Assembly (NCBI GenBank): GCA_022712975.1
Contig: JAFLJO010000143.1
Coordinates: forward strand, 1 to 64,000
Source: Desulfocapsa sp.
Lineage (GTDB): Bacteria; Desulfobacterota; Desulfobulbia; Desulfobulbales; Desulfocapsaceae
Direction of reading: 5' to 3'
Length of the DNA: 64,000 nt
The notes below the pieces were generated by a model that made no database searches, was not told where the DNA came from, and saw only the letters and a list, made by a program, of their open reading frames with translations. Below are positions 19,834 to 28,541 of the stretch, piece after piece. Position 1 is the stretch's first letter. Every line of letters starts with the position of its first letter. Both the position numbers and the translations under genes were made by a program.

Positions 19834-19868
19834 TCGGAAAAATTTCCCCAGAAATTTTATTTTTCCGA
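19834..19868. terminator. Hairpin between the convergent motA-like and PBP genes
   Basis: TCGGAAAAATTTC, loop CCCA, then GAAATTTTATTTTTCCGA forms a long, slightly bulged AT-rich stem that overlaps the PBP stop codon. It is suited to act on both strands between two convergent genes. Confidence 0.5.
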
Positions 19869-21767
19869 CACATTAAAATCACGCCAGATAGGTGCCGCTA
19901 CAACTCCTCCACTCTTTCCTTTTCCCATACTCTTGTTATCATCATAGCCCAACCATACTCCGCTAACGCGCTGTCCTGAAAACCCGACAAACCAGGCATC
20001 TCTATTTTTATTGGTGGTGCCTGTTTTCCCTCCAGTTAAACCCGTAAGCCCTGCAGCACGTTTCCCGGTTCCCCTCTGAATAACCTCACCAAGAAGATTC
20101 TTCATTGTATTTGCAACAGGTTTTTGCACAACCTGCCTCGCAATGGGTTTTGCCCGAAAAATCTTTTTACCATCATTGGAATCTATACTGCTGATCAGGG
20201 TTGGAGAATAATACTTCCCCTCGCAGACAAAAGGAGAATACGCAGCTGTAATCTCAAGAAGTGAAACACCCGTAGTACCAAGAGCTAAAGAAAGATCCGC
20301 AGTTACAGGTGGCCTGATCCCAAACCTTTCCGCAATTGCCTGAACTCTTTTCACACCAATTTTTCGGAGCAACTTAATCGCTATGATATTTCGTGAAAAT
20401 ACAAGTGCTTCACGCAGTGAGGTTTCCCCATAATGTTTTCCTGTAAAATTCTTTGGTTTCCATTTTTTCCCATTATGACCAACAATGGAAAGCGGTGAAT
20501 CGAACAATGTTGAATCCGGCGTGTAGCCATCTTCAAAAGCAGCAGCATACAATAAAGGTTTAAAGAGAGATCCGGCAGATCGTCTGGCCTGAGTACTACG
20601 ATCAAAAGCACTTATGTTAAAATCCCGTCCCCCGACCAACGCTCTGACTCGACCATTACAAGCATCAAGTGATATAATAGCTCCCTGTATTTTTTTATCC
20701 CCTGGAAAAGATGCCTGGATACCATTCATAAGAGCATCAGCAGCCTGTTTTTGTTGTGCAGCATCCATGGTGGTTCGAATCCGAACACCTGCCCTGTTCA
20801 GTGATCTACCCAAAATCTTTTCTGCCTGTTTTCTCACCAGTTGCACAAAATAGCCATTTACAGCCCTCTTGTTAAGAGTGTTTTCAACAATTCTTACAGG
20901 GCTGTTATAGGCGGATCTGGCGGCCTCCTCGTTCACATATTCATTCACCACCATACGATTCAACACATAACGCTGCCTGGCTCGTGCAGCACTCAAATTA
21001 CGATCGGGAGAATATCGGCTCGGAGCCTGAGGAAGCCCGGCAAGAATGGCAACCTCTCCAAGACTTAGATTCCGGGCATTCTTTCCAAAATAGACCTGTG
21101 CGGCAGCCTCCACACCATAGGCACCGTTACCAAGATAAATCTGATTGAGATAAATATGGAGAATATCATCCTTGCTGAGAAGCGTATCAATTCGCCAGGC
21201 AAGAATAGCCTCCTTAAATTTACGCAGATAGGTTTTCTCTGGAGTAAGAAGCAGAGAACGTGCCACCTGTTGGGTAATTGTTGAGCCTCCCTGCCCTCGT
21301 CGTCCACTACGAATATTATTAATGGCTGCTCGAAAAACCGACCATAAATCAAGGCCTGGATGCGTATAAAAGCGGCTGTCTTCTGCGGCAACAAAAGCTT
21401 GCGGGAGATACACAGGCATCGCTGACAGAGGAACAACTGTACGATTTTCAGCAAAAATCCGTTCTATAACATTCCCGTTACGATCAAGGATTTCCGAGGC
21501 TTGAGCAGGTTGATACTCCGCAATGGTTCTGATATCAGGGACTTTTAACAGAGAAAGAATAAGTAGAAGACTACCAAGAAAGAGGGTTAAACTGATACTT
21601 ATGGAAAACAAAAAACCAATTATATGCTTTTCGTTATATGGTTTTTTATAAACCTTTTTGGGTTTATTCTCAGGACGAACTGAGCTTTTCTTTTTAAGTG
21701 GGGGCACGTTATCAGAAGCCAGAAACCAGAAGACAGAAAATAGAAGAACGGTCAAGTTTCTCAACAA
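19857..21767 (-). CDS. Class A penicillin-binding protein (glycosyltransferase/transpeptidase, PBP1A-like)
   Basis: 636 aa in the reading starting at TTG 21767; a GTG at 21707 (VPPLKKKSS) is another candidate and no clear ribosome site decides between them. A basic cytoplasmic tail and one membrane anchor (about 50-75) lead to a GT51 domain with the catalytic Glu in AAEDSRFYTHPG, then GGSTITQQVARS and YLNQIYLGNGAYGVEAAA. The transpeptidase domain has the SxxK motif in AGSLFKPLLYAAAFE, an SRN motif (VFSRNIIAIKLL) and KTGTTNKNRDAWFVG. It polymerises and cross-links peptidoglycan in the periplasm. The segment between the two possible starts lies in a CAGAAGACAGAA-type repeat, which argues for the shorter form. 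Confidence 0.9.
   Translation of the reverse strand: MLRNLTVLLFSVFWFLASDNVPPLKKKSSVRPENKPKKVYKKPYNEKHIIGFLFSISISLTLFLGSLLLILSLLKVPDIRTIAEYQPAQASEILDRNGNVIERIFAENRTVVPLSAMPVYLPQAFVAAEDSRFYTHPGLDLWSVFRAAINNIRSGRRGQGGSTITQQVARSLLLTPEKTYLRKFKEAILAWRIDTLLSKDDILHIYLNQIYLGNGAYGVEAAAQVYFGKNARNLSLGEVAILAGLPQAPSRYSPDRNLSAARARQRYVLNRMVVNEYVNEEAARSAYNSPVRIVENTLNKRAVNGYFVQLVRKQAEKILGRSLNRAGVRIRTTMDAAQQKQAADALMNGIQASFPGDKKIQGAIISLDACNGRVRALVGGRDFNISAFDRSTQARRSAGSLFKPLLYAAAFEDGYTPDSTLFDSPLSIVGHNGKKWKPKNFTGKHYGETSLREALVFSRNIIAIKLLRKIGVKRVQAIAERFGIRPPVTADLSLALGTTGVSLLEITAAYSPFVCEGKYYSPTLISSIDSNDGKKIFRAKPIARQVVQKPVANTMKNLLGEVIQRGTGKRAAGLTGLTGGKTGTTNKNRDAWFVGFSGQRVSGVWLGYDDNKSMGKGKSGGVVAAPIWRDFNVSEK
21711..21752. 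repeat. Degenerate tandem array of a CCAGAAGNCAGAA unit
   Basis: About four imperfect copies of an AGAAGNCAGAA-like unit. They overlap the doubtful N-terminal extension of the PBP gene and may be non-coding. Confidence 0.4.
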
Positions 21768-22131
21768 TGCGACACTTGACAGATTTTCACCTTAACCGAA
21801 GATTGAGCAGCTTTTTATATGTATACAATAGACGGCTCGTTTTCACGACAATATATATAATATGATACTCTTTAGTATTACCAGCATTTTTCCAAAAACT
21901 ACTAAATGAATGCTCTTCATCCTGATAATGTTTTCAAATCACTGCTATGCACAGATTCATCCTAGCCCATTTGGCAACAAGTTTTTTCTTTAATGAACAG
22001 GCATGGGGTTCAAAAAAAACTAAAGTAAACGTTAAAAAACTGGTATATTAATTCTCAGTAAAGAAAACTGGTATTTAGACAGCTTACCATGAAGCCTCAA
22101 CCCCGGTAAACTGGATTGTATAAATATACTT
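21768..22131. other. Divergent intergenic region, no gene recognised
   Basis: AT-rich DNA between the PBP gene (minus) and mutL (plus). Only very short open frames without ribosome sites were seen. It should contain the promoters of both neighbours, but no convincing -35/-10 pair could be fixed by eye. Confidence 0.5.
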
Positions 22132-22155
22132 AGGGCTCGGCAAGAACCGAGCCCT
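22132..22155 (+). terminator. Perfect GC-rich hairpin just upstream of mutL
   Basis: AGGGCTCGG, loop CAAGAA, CCGAGCCCT gives a 9-bp perfect stem followed by TTAACTT. It ends 21 bp before the mutL ATG, which has no Shine-Dalgarno match. It may be an attenuator or the terminator of an unseen upstream transcript. Confidence 0.55.
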
Positions 22156-22176
22156 TAACTTATAAATAACCACCAT

Positions 22177-24021
22177 ATGTCAAAAATCCGTGTCCTTCCT
22201 GAACAACTAGCCAACCGCATAGCCGCAGGTGAAGTAGTTGAGCGCCCTGCTTCAGTTGTAAAAGAACTCATTGAAAACAGTCTCGATGCCGGAGCTGACA
22301 GGATTGATATTGAAATTGAAGGCGGTGGAACGCGACTGATTCGGATCATCGATAATGGCGAAGGCATGGACGAGGATGACGTACTCCTCTGCCTGGAGCG
22401 CCATGGCACGTCAAAAATACTCGATGATCAGGATCTTGAAACAATAAACTCTTTAGGATTTCGCGGAGAGGCTATTCCTTCCATTTCTTCAGTTTCACGT
22501 ATGAGTATCACCTCACGGCACCAGTCAGCAGATCTTGGCACCACAGCCATTCTCAATTATGGAAAGCTGTACAAGGTACATGAATCAGGGTGTGCACAGG
22601 GTACCATTATTGAAATTAAAAACCTCTTTGGCAACACCCCGGCACGCAGAAAATTCCTTCGCACCAAACGTACAGAACTTGGTCATATTGACGAGGTTGT
22701 AAAAAATTATAGTCTTGCAGCTCCTGAAGTCAGCTTTACTCTTCGGATTGATGGCAAACAAACCTTATCACTTGATTCACATCAAAATCTAAAACAACGC
22801 CTTGCCTCTATTTTACATTATTCAGGTTCATTTATTGAAATCGATCATTCTGAAAAGGGAAGTCCCCTACCTCATCTTTCCGGATTCCTGGTTCCGCCCG
22901 ATCACCCTGTGAAAGGGTCATCACGCATCAAAATTCTGGTCAACGGCCGGTCGGTTAAAGATAGAATGTTAATCCACGGTGCAGCTGAGGGACTACGCGG
23001 GTTTCTTATGAAACACCATAGCCCTGCCGGGCTTCTGCACTTGCATCTTGATCCTGCCGAGGTGGATGTAAATGTTCATCCGACCAAGCAGGAAGTTCGT
23101 TTCAGGAGCAGTCGTGATATTCATCAGCTTATTGTACGGGCAATCCAACAGGGGATGTCTGAATATCAGCGAACATTGCAGAGTGTTTTCCGCAAGCCAC
23201 CCTCTACAGAAAGTACAAGTTATAATGAGAGAGAAAAGACACGCGACTTGCCGTCTCCCCTAGTGCAAGAAATGGAGACAACACAAAGTGAAACAACACA
23301 GCCGCTACCGGGAGATTATCCCGGTCAAACACAAACCCGAGAACCAACCCACAGGCAGGAACCTGTACCCGTCCCTCCACGGCAAATCAACAAAACAGAA
23401 CCCACCACCCCGCTGTCAGTATTTAACGAGGAACAGACAAAAGGCCATGGTCTGAAAATCATAGGTCAATACGATAAACTCTATATCTTCTGCCAATCGA
23501 GAGATGGTATAGTAGTGATTGATCAGCACGCAGCCCATGAACGTCTTCTTTTTGAAAAACTAAAAAAACAATTTCTCCATGGTACTATTGCCCGCCAAAC
23601 CCTCCTTTTCCCCGAAACCGTCGAACTTTCAATGGCAGATTTGCACAAAGTTGAGCAATATGGCGAAGAAATTGAAAAAATGGGTTTTACTGTGAGAGAA
23701 TTTGGCGGCAACTCCTATGTCATCTCTGCAATCCCTGCACTCGGCGGACATATAGCTCCCACTGAACTTTTCCTTGATATCCTTGAACAGTTTGACAGCT
23801 CTTCCAGCAACAAACGAGACGGATCACTCCTTGAAGATGTTCTTGCTTCCATGGCCTGTAAAGCTGCTGTAAAGGCTGGTGACAACCTGCCAACTGAAGA
23901 AATTGAAGCTCTTCTTGACAATATGGCTCAAGCAGATCTCTTTTCTCATTGCCCCCATGGTCGGCCGGTTCTGAAAAACTTTTCAACAAAGGATATTAAA
24001 AAATGGTTTCATCGTTCCTGA
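22177..24021 (+). CDS. mutL: DNA mismatch repair protein MutL (endonuclease type)
   Basis: 614 aa. The GHKL ATPase domain has ENSLDAGAD (catalytic Glu, Mg-binding Asn), DNGEGMD and GFRGEAIPSISSV, then the MutL transducer domain (about 210-330). A Pro/Thr/Gln-rich linker (about 340-420) leads to the C-terminal dimerisation domain. That domain carries the DQHAxxExxxxE endonuclease motif (DQHAAHERLLFE, from residue 449), ACKAAVKAG and CPHGRPVL, the metal-binding set of MutL proteins that nick DNA themselves and work without MutH. No mutS is linked. The 3' end overlaps the next gene by 19 bp. Confidence 0.96.
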   Translation: MSKIRVLPEQLANRIAAGEVVERPASVVKELIENSLDAGADRIDIEIEGGGTRLIRIIDNGEGMDEDDVLLCLERHGTSKILDDQDLETINSLGFRGEAIPSISSVSRMSITSRHQSADLGTTAILNYGKLYKVHESGCAQGTIIEIKNLFGNTPARRKFLRTKRTELGHIDEVVKNYSLAAPEVSFTLRIDGKQTLSLDSHQNLKQRLASILHYSGSFIEIDHSEKGSPLPHLSGFLVPPDHPVKGSSRIKILVNGRSVKDRMLIHGAAEGLRGFLMKHHSPAGLLHLHLDPAEVDVNVHPTKQEVRFRSSRDIHQLIVRAIQQGMSEYQRTLQSVFRKPPSTESTSYNEREKTRDLPSPLVQEMETTQSETTQPLPGDYPGQTQTREPTHRQEPVPVPPRQINKTEPTTPLSVFNEEQTKGHGLKIIGQYDKLYIFCQSRDGIVVIDQHAAHERLLFEKLKKQFLHGTIARQTLLFPETVELSMADLHKVEQYGEEIEKMGFTVREFGGNSYVISAIPALGGHIAPTELFLDILEQFDSSSSNKRDGSLLEDVLASMACKAAVKAGDNLPTEEIEALLDNMAQADLFSHCPHGRPVLKNFSTKDIKKWFHRS

Positions 24022-24569
24022 TGCAGAAAAAAAATACTCAACTGATCCTTCTGTTTTTTATTCTCTTCCTGAGCTTCCTCTGTAGCAGCTGTGCCAAACC
24101 ACCTGTCAGCCGCACTATGGAAACTACGGCATATTGCGGATGTTCCAAATGCTGTTCCTGGGAACGCGGCAGTTGGACCTACATGAAACTCGATTTCTGG
24201 AACCGCTATGTCAGCGCAGGCAAAGGAAAAGGACGAGACTATACCGGGCAGACCGCCAGCGGCTCCTATCCTGAAGAACCTGAAGAGGGGTTCTTCTCCA
24301 TGGACTCTTTATACAGACCATGGATGATTCCAACTCGTATAGTATTATTCCCCTGGTATTTTCTTCCAGAAGATGGCACCATTGCCGCCGACACTAAATA
24401 TTATCCTTTTGGAACCAGAATGCACGTCCCCGGATGGGGATGGGGAGTGGTGGAAGATCGTGGAGGCGCCATCAAAGGACCAAACAGAATTGATCTCTAT
24501 TTTAACTCCCACTCAGAAGCATTGCAATGGGGACGGCGCAAGCTCCCCGTTATCATACAAAAACCGTAA
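24003..24569 (+). CDS. 3D-domain (aspartate-trio) envelope protein
   Basis: 188 aa, possibly starting at the later ATG (MQKKNTQ). A hydrophobic N-terminus ending LCSSCAKP may be a lipoprotein signal, although the lipobox is imperfect. The 3D domain follows: TTAYCGCSKCCSW, then GTIAADTKYYPFGTRMHVPG, GVVEDRGGAIKG and NRIDLYFNSH, giving the three aspartates for which the domain is named. The same double-psi barrel in MltA-type proteins acts on peptidoglycan, so a murein lytic function is plausible but not proven. It overlaps mutL and is followed 18 bp later by trmFO; the three probably share a transcript. Confidence 0.8.
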   Translation: MVSSFLMQKKNTQLILLFFILFLSFLCSSCAKPPVSRTMETTAYCGCSKCCSWERGSWTYMKLDFWNRYVSAGKGKGRDYTGQTASGSYPEEPEEGFFSMDSLYRPWMIPTRIVLFPWYFLPEDGTIAADTKYYPFGTRMHVPGWGWGVVEDRGGAIKGPNRIDLYFNSHSEALQWGRRKLPVIIQKP

Positions 24570-24587
24570 AAGGTACACTCTATTTTC

Positions 24588-25904
24588 ATGACAATACAAC
24601 ACATTAAGATTATCGGAGGCGGACTTGCCGGTTGCGAAGCCGCATGGCAGGTTGCAAAGCAAAACATTCCTGTTCATCTTTATGAGATGAAACCGCATAC
24701 ATTCAGCCCGGCACATCATTCACCGTCACTTGCCGAACTGGTATGCAGTAATTCACTTCGTTCCAATGCCCCAACATCTGCTGTTGGATTATTAAAAGAA
24801 GAGATGCGGATTCTTGGTTCACTTCTTATTAAAATTGCTGATGAGACAGCGGTGCCGGCAGGTCAGGCACTGGCAGTTAACCGTGATGACTTTGCGGCAA
24901 AAGTGACAGCAAAAATCAAGCAGCATCCGCTCATAACAATCATTAATGAGGAACAGACTGAACTTGAGCTGGATTCCGACACACCTGTCATCCTTGCCAC
25001 CGGCCCACTCACTTCAGAAGCCATGGTAGAATCCTTAGTGAAAATAACCGGTCGTGAGCGGCTTGCCTTTTATGATGCCATCGCCCCGATTGTTTCTGAA
25101 GAATCACTTGATATGGATATTATCTATTCTAAATCGCGCTGGCAGGATGGCCCTGGAGATTACTTGAATTGTCCCATGGATAAAGAGCAGTATCTTGCAT
25201 TTATTCATGCCCTAAGTGAAGCAGGTACCGTTCCACTAAAGGAATTTGAAGAAGAAAAATATTTTGAAGGCTGCCTGCCCATTGAAGTTATGTGCGAAAG
25301 AGGTGAAGACACGCTGCGCTACGGGCCAATGAAACCTGTAGGACTCAGAAATCCCAGAACCGGAAAAGACCCATATGCTGCTGTGCAATTACGTATGGAA
25401 AACAAAGAAGGTACTCTCTATAACCTTGTTGGTTTCCAGACAAAACTCACCTATCCGGAGCAAAAACGTATTTTCAGAATGATTCCAGGGATGGAAAATG
25501 TTGATTTTATCCGGCTCGGATCAATTCACCGCAACACCTTTGTCTGTGCCCCAGAACTTCTGCAACCCAGTCTGCAGCTGAAAAAAGCAGCAAATATCTA
25601 TCTTGCCGGACAACTTTCCGGAGTGGAAGGCTATGTTGAATCAACTGCCATGGGGATGCTTGCAGGGTTAAATGCTGCTCGTACTCTTCTCGGAAAAACT
25701 GTGGTGCCGCCACCACCTGAAACAGCGCTCGGCGCACTTATTGGCCACCTTACACAAACTGACCCCGAACATTTCCAACCTTCAAATGTGAATTTTGGGC
25801 TGTTCCCTGCCTGGGAAAAAAAAGTACCAAAAAAACTACGAGGAGAAAAACGAAAGGAAATATCAATGGCAGCACTTGGCAAATGGCAGGAACAACTTAT
25901 TTGA
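24588..25904 (+). CDS. trmFO: TrmFO, folate/FAD-dependent tRNA (uracil-54-C5)-methyltransferase
   Basis: 438 aa. The protein opens with an FAD-binding GGGLAGCEAAWQVAK and YEMKPHTFSPAHHSP, followed by LVCSNSLRSN and GLLKEEMR, all characteristic of the TrmFO (formerly Gid) family. The central part has CPMDKEQY and the C-terminal half has YAAVQLR and QLSGVEGYVESTAMGMLAGLNAA, the second FAD segment. The enzyme makes ribothymidine at tRNA position 54 with methylene-tetrahydrofolate as carbon donor. Length is normal for the family. A 156-bp inverted-repeat element starts 10 bp after the stop codon. Confidence 0.96.
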   Translation: MTIQHIKIIGGGLAGCEAAWQVAKQNIPVHLYEMKPHTFSPAHHSPSLAELVCSNSLRSNAPTSAVGLLKEEMRILGSLLIKIADETAVPAGQALAVNRDDFAAKVTAKIKQHPLITIINEEQTELELDSDTPVILATGPLTSEAMVESLVKITGRERLAFYDAIAPIVSEESLDMDIIYSKSRWQDGPGDYLNCPMDKEQYLAFIHALSEAGTVPLKEFEEEKYFEGCLPIEVMCERGEDTLRYGPMKPVGLRNPRTGKDPYAAVQLRMENKEGTLYNLVGFQTKLTYPEQKRIFRMIPGMENVDFIRLGSIHRNTFVCAPELLQPSLQLKKAANIYLAGQLSGVEGYVESTAMGMLAGLNAARTLLGKTVVPPPPETALGALIGHLTQTDPEHFQPSNVNFGLFPAWEKKVPKKLRGEKRKEISMAALGKWQEQLI

Positions 25905-25913
25905 ATTAGAAAA

Positions 25914-26069
25914 GGGTGCAATACAATAAAGTGAAAAATAATGAACGAAATCATTGCACACCAACAGACGTTATTTGGATATCGAATGTCGATATTCGAT
26001 TTTTAAATTAGTGCTTTAAATCAACAGATTAACAATATGTAAAACGTATCACTTTATTGTATTGCACCC
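25914..26069. mobile_element. MITE-like element with 21-bp perfect terminal inverted repeats
   Basis: GGGTGCAATACAATAAAGTG(A) at 25914-25934 is matched exactly by its reverse complement at 26049-26069. The similarity extends a few imperfect bases outward (AGAA/TTCT). The 114-bp interior has no open frame but holds a small ATCGAA/TTCGAT repeat. No target-site duplication could be defined and no transposase is nearby, so a large stem-loop regulatory structure is the alternative. Confidence 0.5.
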
Positions 26070-26204
26070 GTTCTTAGCCGGTGGTAACAGTAGAGTCCAG
26101 CACGTTAGAGCTATGTATAGTCACCACTACCGTTTGATGTCCAATTTTCAGTTGTCGTAAAAACAACAAAACAATCGTGACCTCCCCCATTTCCCTCCTC
26201 CCCC

Positions 26205-26258
26205 ACAAGTAACACAAAGCAACAACACGTGTTATGTTTTGTGTTGACAATTACTTGT
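26205..26258. promoter_or_regulatory. Nested palindrome overlapping the ABC-importer promoter (operator candidate)
   Basis: Outer arms ACAAGTAA/TTACTTGT, inner arms CACAAA/TTTGTG and a central perfect 10-mer AACACGTGTT (26224-26233) form a nested dyad. The -35 box lies in its right-hand side, so a bound regulator would block transcription. The regulator is unknown. Confidence 0.5.
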
Positions 26259-26272
26259 CGGGCTGATACTTT
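26244..26272 (+). promoter_or_regulatory. Sigma-70-like promoter of the metal-chelate ABC importer
   Basis: A consensus -35 TTGACA (26244-26249), a 17-bp spacer and TACTTT (26267-26272), about 95 bp before the first start codon. Confidence 0.55.
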
Positions 26273-26367
26273 CCGCATAGCATCACGAAACGAAAAAACG
26301 TAACACTAATCGACTTAATACTCTTCAAGTAAAATTTCAAATAGGCAATGAGTAGAGGAATGTAATT

Positions 26368-27474
26368 ATGTGGAAAATAAATATTTTTTCAATTCTTTTC
26401 AGTTTCTGTTTCATCCTTCCTGTATCGGCAAGTGAAACTCGAACAATTACGGATATGGCGGGCAGGAGTGTCGAAATCCCTACCTCCGTTGACAAGGTCA
26501 TCTGTTCCGGGCCCGGCTGTTTACGGTATCTCATCTATCTTGAAGGACAAGACCTGGTTGTTGGAGTTGACAGCATTGAGAAGAGAATAAACAAGTTTGA
26601 CGCTCGGCCATACGCCATCGCTAACCCTCAATTGAAGAAGCTCCCTCTTTTTGGAGAATTCAGAGGATTTGATAACCCGGAATTGATTTTAGGACTCAAT
26701 CCACAACCGCAGGTCATCTTCAAGACCTTCAAAAATATGGGCTATGACCCTGATGAGCTACAAGCCAAAACGGGTATACCCGTCATTTGTTTGGTCTATG
26801 GAAATTTGGCTTCAGAGCGGCAGAAAATATATGATTCTCTCAACATGATGGCGGAGGTCATCGGCCATCAAGATCGAGCAAAGCAAGTAGAGGCATTTTT
26901 TGAAAAGACCATCTCTGATCTTGAAAGTAGAACTGCAAATATCCCGGAAGACCAACGTCGTTCCTGCTATATTGGCGGGGTAGCAAAAAAAGGTCCCCAT
27001 GGTTTTCAATCCACTGAGCCCGCCTACCCCCCATTTCGTTTTGTGAATGCGAAAAATATTGCCTGTCCACCGGAGGATGCAGGAAAGCCCCTCCAACACA
27101 CCAATGTCTCCAAAGAGCAGATCATATCCTGGAACCCGGAGGTTATTTTCATCGATCTCGCCACCACACAGCTAGGGAAAAACGCTGGTGCAATCAACGA
27201 ACTCACGATTGAACCAGCCTATCAGGGCCTCACCGCCGTCCAAAATGGCAAGATCTACAGCCTGCTTCCATACAACTGGTACACAAGAAATTATGGCTCT
27301 ATTTTAGCCAATGCCTTTTATGTCGGCAAGGTGCTCTATCCTGAGCGGTTCGCCGATGTTGACCCCAAGGTGAAGGCCGATGAGATCTACTCGTTCCTCG
27401 TTGGTAAACCGGTATTCTCTCACATGGATACTGCATTTGGCAGCATCGCTTTTGAGAAAATAGAGTTGCATTAA
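26368..27474 (+). CDS. Periplasmic binding protein of an iron-complex/corrinoid-type ABC importer
   Basis: 368 aa with a signal peptide (FSILFSFCFILPVSA) and the class III (FecB/BtuF-like) fold. TITDMAGRSVEIPTSVDKVI is the standard opening, followed by LFGEFRGFDNPELILGLNPQ, a long backbone helix (about 150-190) and the second lobe with QIISWNPEVIFIDLA. The unusual CSGPGCLRYLIYL segment after the first strand marks a subgroup that I recognise from anaerobes but cannot assign to a specific ligand. It delivers its ligand to the FecCD-type permease encoded 2 bp downstream. Transcription probably starts at the TTGACA promoter within the nested palindrome, indicating tight control. Confidence 0.85.
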   Translation: MWKINIFSILFSFCFILPVSASETRTITDMAGRSVEIPTSVDKVICSGPGCLRYLIYLEGQDLVVGVDSIEKRINKFDARPYAIANPQLKKLPLFGEFRGFDNPELILGLNPQPQVIFKTFKNMGYDPDELQAKTGIPVICLVYGNLASERQKIYDSLNMMAEVIGHQDRAKQVEAFFEKTISDLESRTANIPEDQRRSCYIGGVAKKGPHGFQSTEPAYPPFRFVNAKNIACPPEDAGKPLQHTNVSKEQIISWNPEVIFIDLATTQLGKNAGAINELTIEPAYQGLTAVQNGKIYSLLPYNWYTRNYGSILANAFYVGKVLYPERFADVDPKVKADEIYSFLVGKPVFSHMDTAFGSIAFEKIELH

Positions 27475-27476
27475 AG

Positions 27477-28541
27477 ATGCACTTTCATGACGGCGAAATA
27501 CCTGCCGAATATTCAAAACATATTCAAGCCAAAGTTGCCTTTCTTCTGTTGAGTCTGTTGGTTACCGCCATACTCCTCATCTTTTCGATAGGCACGGGAC
27601 CGGTATCCATTTCCGCTACCGACGTCATATCCACCTTGTTTGGTCAGACGGTCTCAAAACAATTTGATCTGATAATATGGAATATACGACTCCCGCAGGC
27701 GGTCACCGCTGTAGTCGCCGGAGCAGGACTTGCAATTTGCGGGGCAGTTATGCAAGCCGTCTTACGTAATCCCCTGGGTTCTCCCTTTACCCTCGGAATT
27801 TCTCACGCAGCAGCCTTTGGGGCGGCATTTTCCGTTATGATACTGGATCATGGTACTATGGCCAGTTCTAATGTTGGTGCTGTGACTCTTAATAGTCCAT
27901 ATTTGACCACGGCTATAGCCTTTGCCTTTAGCATGGTGGCTACTTTTGTCATTATTGGTGTTTCCAGACTCCGTCAAGCAACACCGGAGATCATGGTACT
28001 GACGGGAGTTGCCTTAGGTTCTCTTTTCACGGCGGGCACGATGTTTCTCCAGTATTTTGCAGACGATATGCAGCTTGCCGCCATGGTCTTCTGGACCTTT
28101 GGCGATGTGGCAAGGGCGTCCTGGCAAGATGTCCTTATTATCAGCATTGTCACCATAGTTTCCTTTCTCTGGTTTACAGTGAATCGGTGGAATTTTAATG
28201 CAATTGAAGCGGGTGATGAAACCGCCAAGGGACTTGGCGTCAAAGTTGAGCGAATACGCATTGTCGGGATGCTGATTTCCTCTCTGGTGACTGCGGTGAT
28301 TGTGTCACTCCTCGGCATCATCGGATTTATTGGTCTTGTCTGCCCCCATATCGTAAGAAGAATAATTGGAGACGACTACCGTTTCCTGCTTCCCGGTTCA
28401 TGCATCGTGGGTGGAGCCCTGCTAGTGGCAGCCGATACCGCGGCGCGACTCATCCTTGCACCTAATGTACTTCCGGTTTCAATACTTACGGCCTTTCTTG
28501 GTGCTCCGATCTTTATTTGGCTTATTATCCGCAGGAGATAA
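27477..28541 (+). CDS. FecCD/BtuC-type ABC importer permease
   Basis: 354 aa with about ten transmembrane helices. Family landmarks are IWNIRLPQAVTAVVAGAGLA, ICGAVMQAVLRNPLGSPFTLGIS, a central TPEIMVLTGVALGSLF and the coupling region FIGLVCPHIVRRIIGDD before the last helices, all typical of the FecCD family that imports ferric chelates, haem or cobalamin. It lies between the binding-protein and ATPase genes, starting 2 bp after the former and overlapping the latter by 25 bp. The first cytoplasmic stretch (about 1-15) has no helix. A dimer with two ATPase subunits is expected. Confidence 0.93.
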   Translation: MHFHDGEIPAEYSKHIQAKVAFLLLSLLVTAILLIFSIGTGPVSISATDVISTLFGQTVSKQFDLIIWNIRLPQAVTAVVAGAGLAICGAVMQAVLRNPLGSPFTLGISHAAAFGAAFSVMILDHGTMASSNVGAVTLNSPYLTTAIAFAFSMVATFVIIGVSRLRQATPEIMVLTGVALGSLFTAGTMFLQYFADDMQLAAMVFWTFGDVARASWQDVLIISIVTIVSFLWFTVNRWNFNAIEAGDETAKGLGVKVERIRIVGMLISSLVTAVIVSLLGIIGFIGLVCPHIVRRIIGDDYRFLLPGSCIVGGALLVAADTAARLILAPNVLPVSILTAFLGAPIFIWLIIRRR

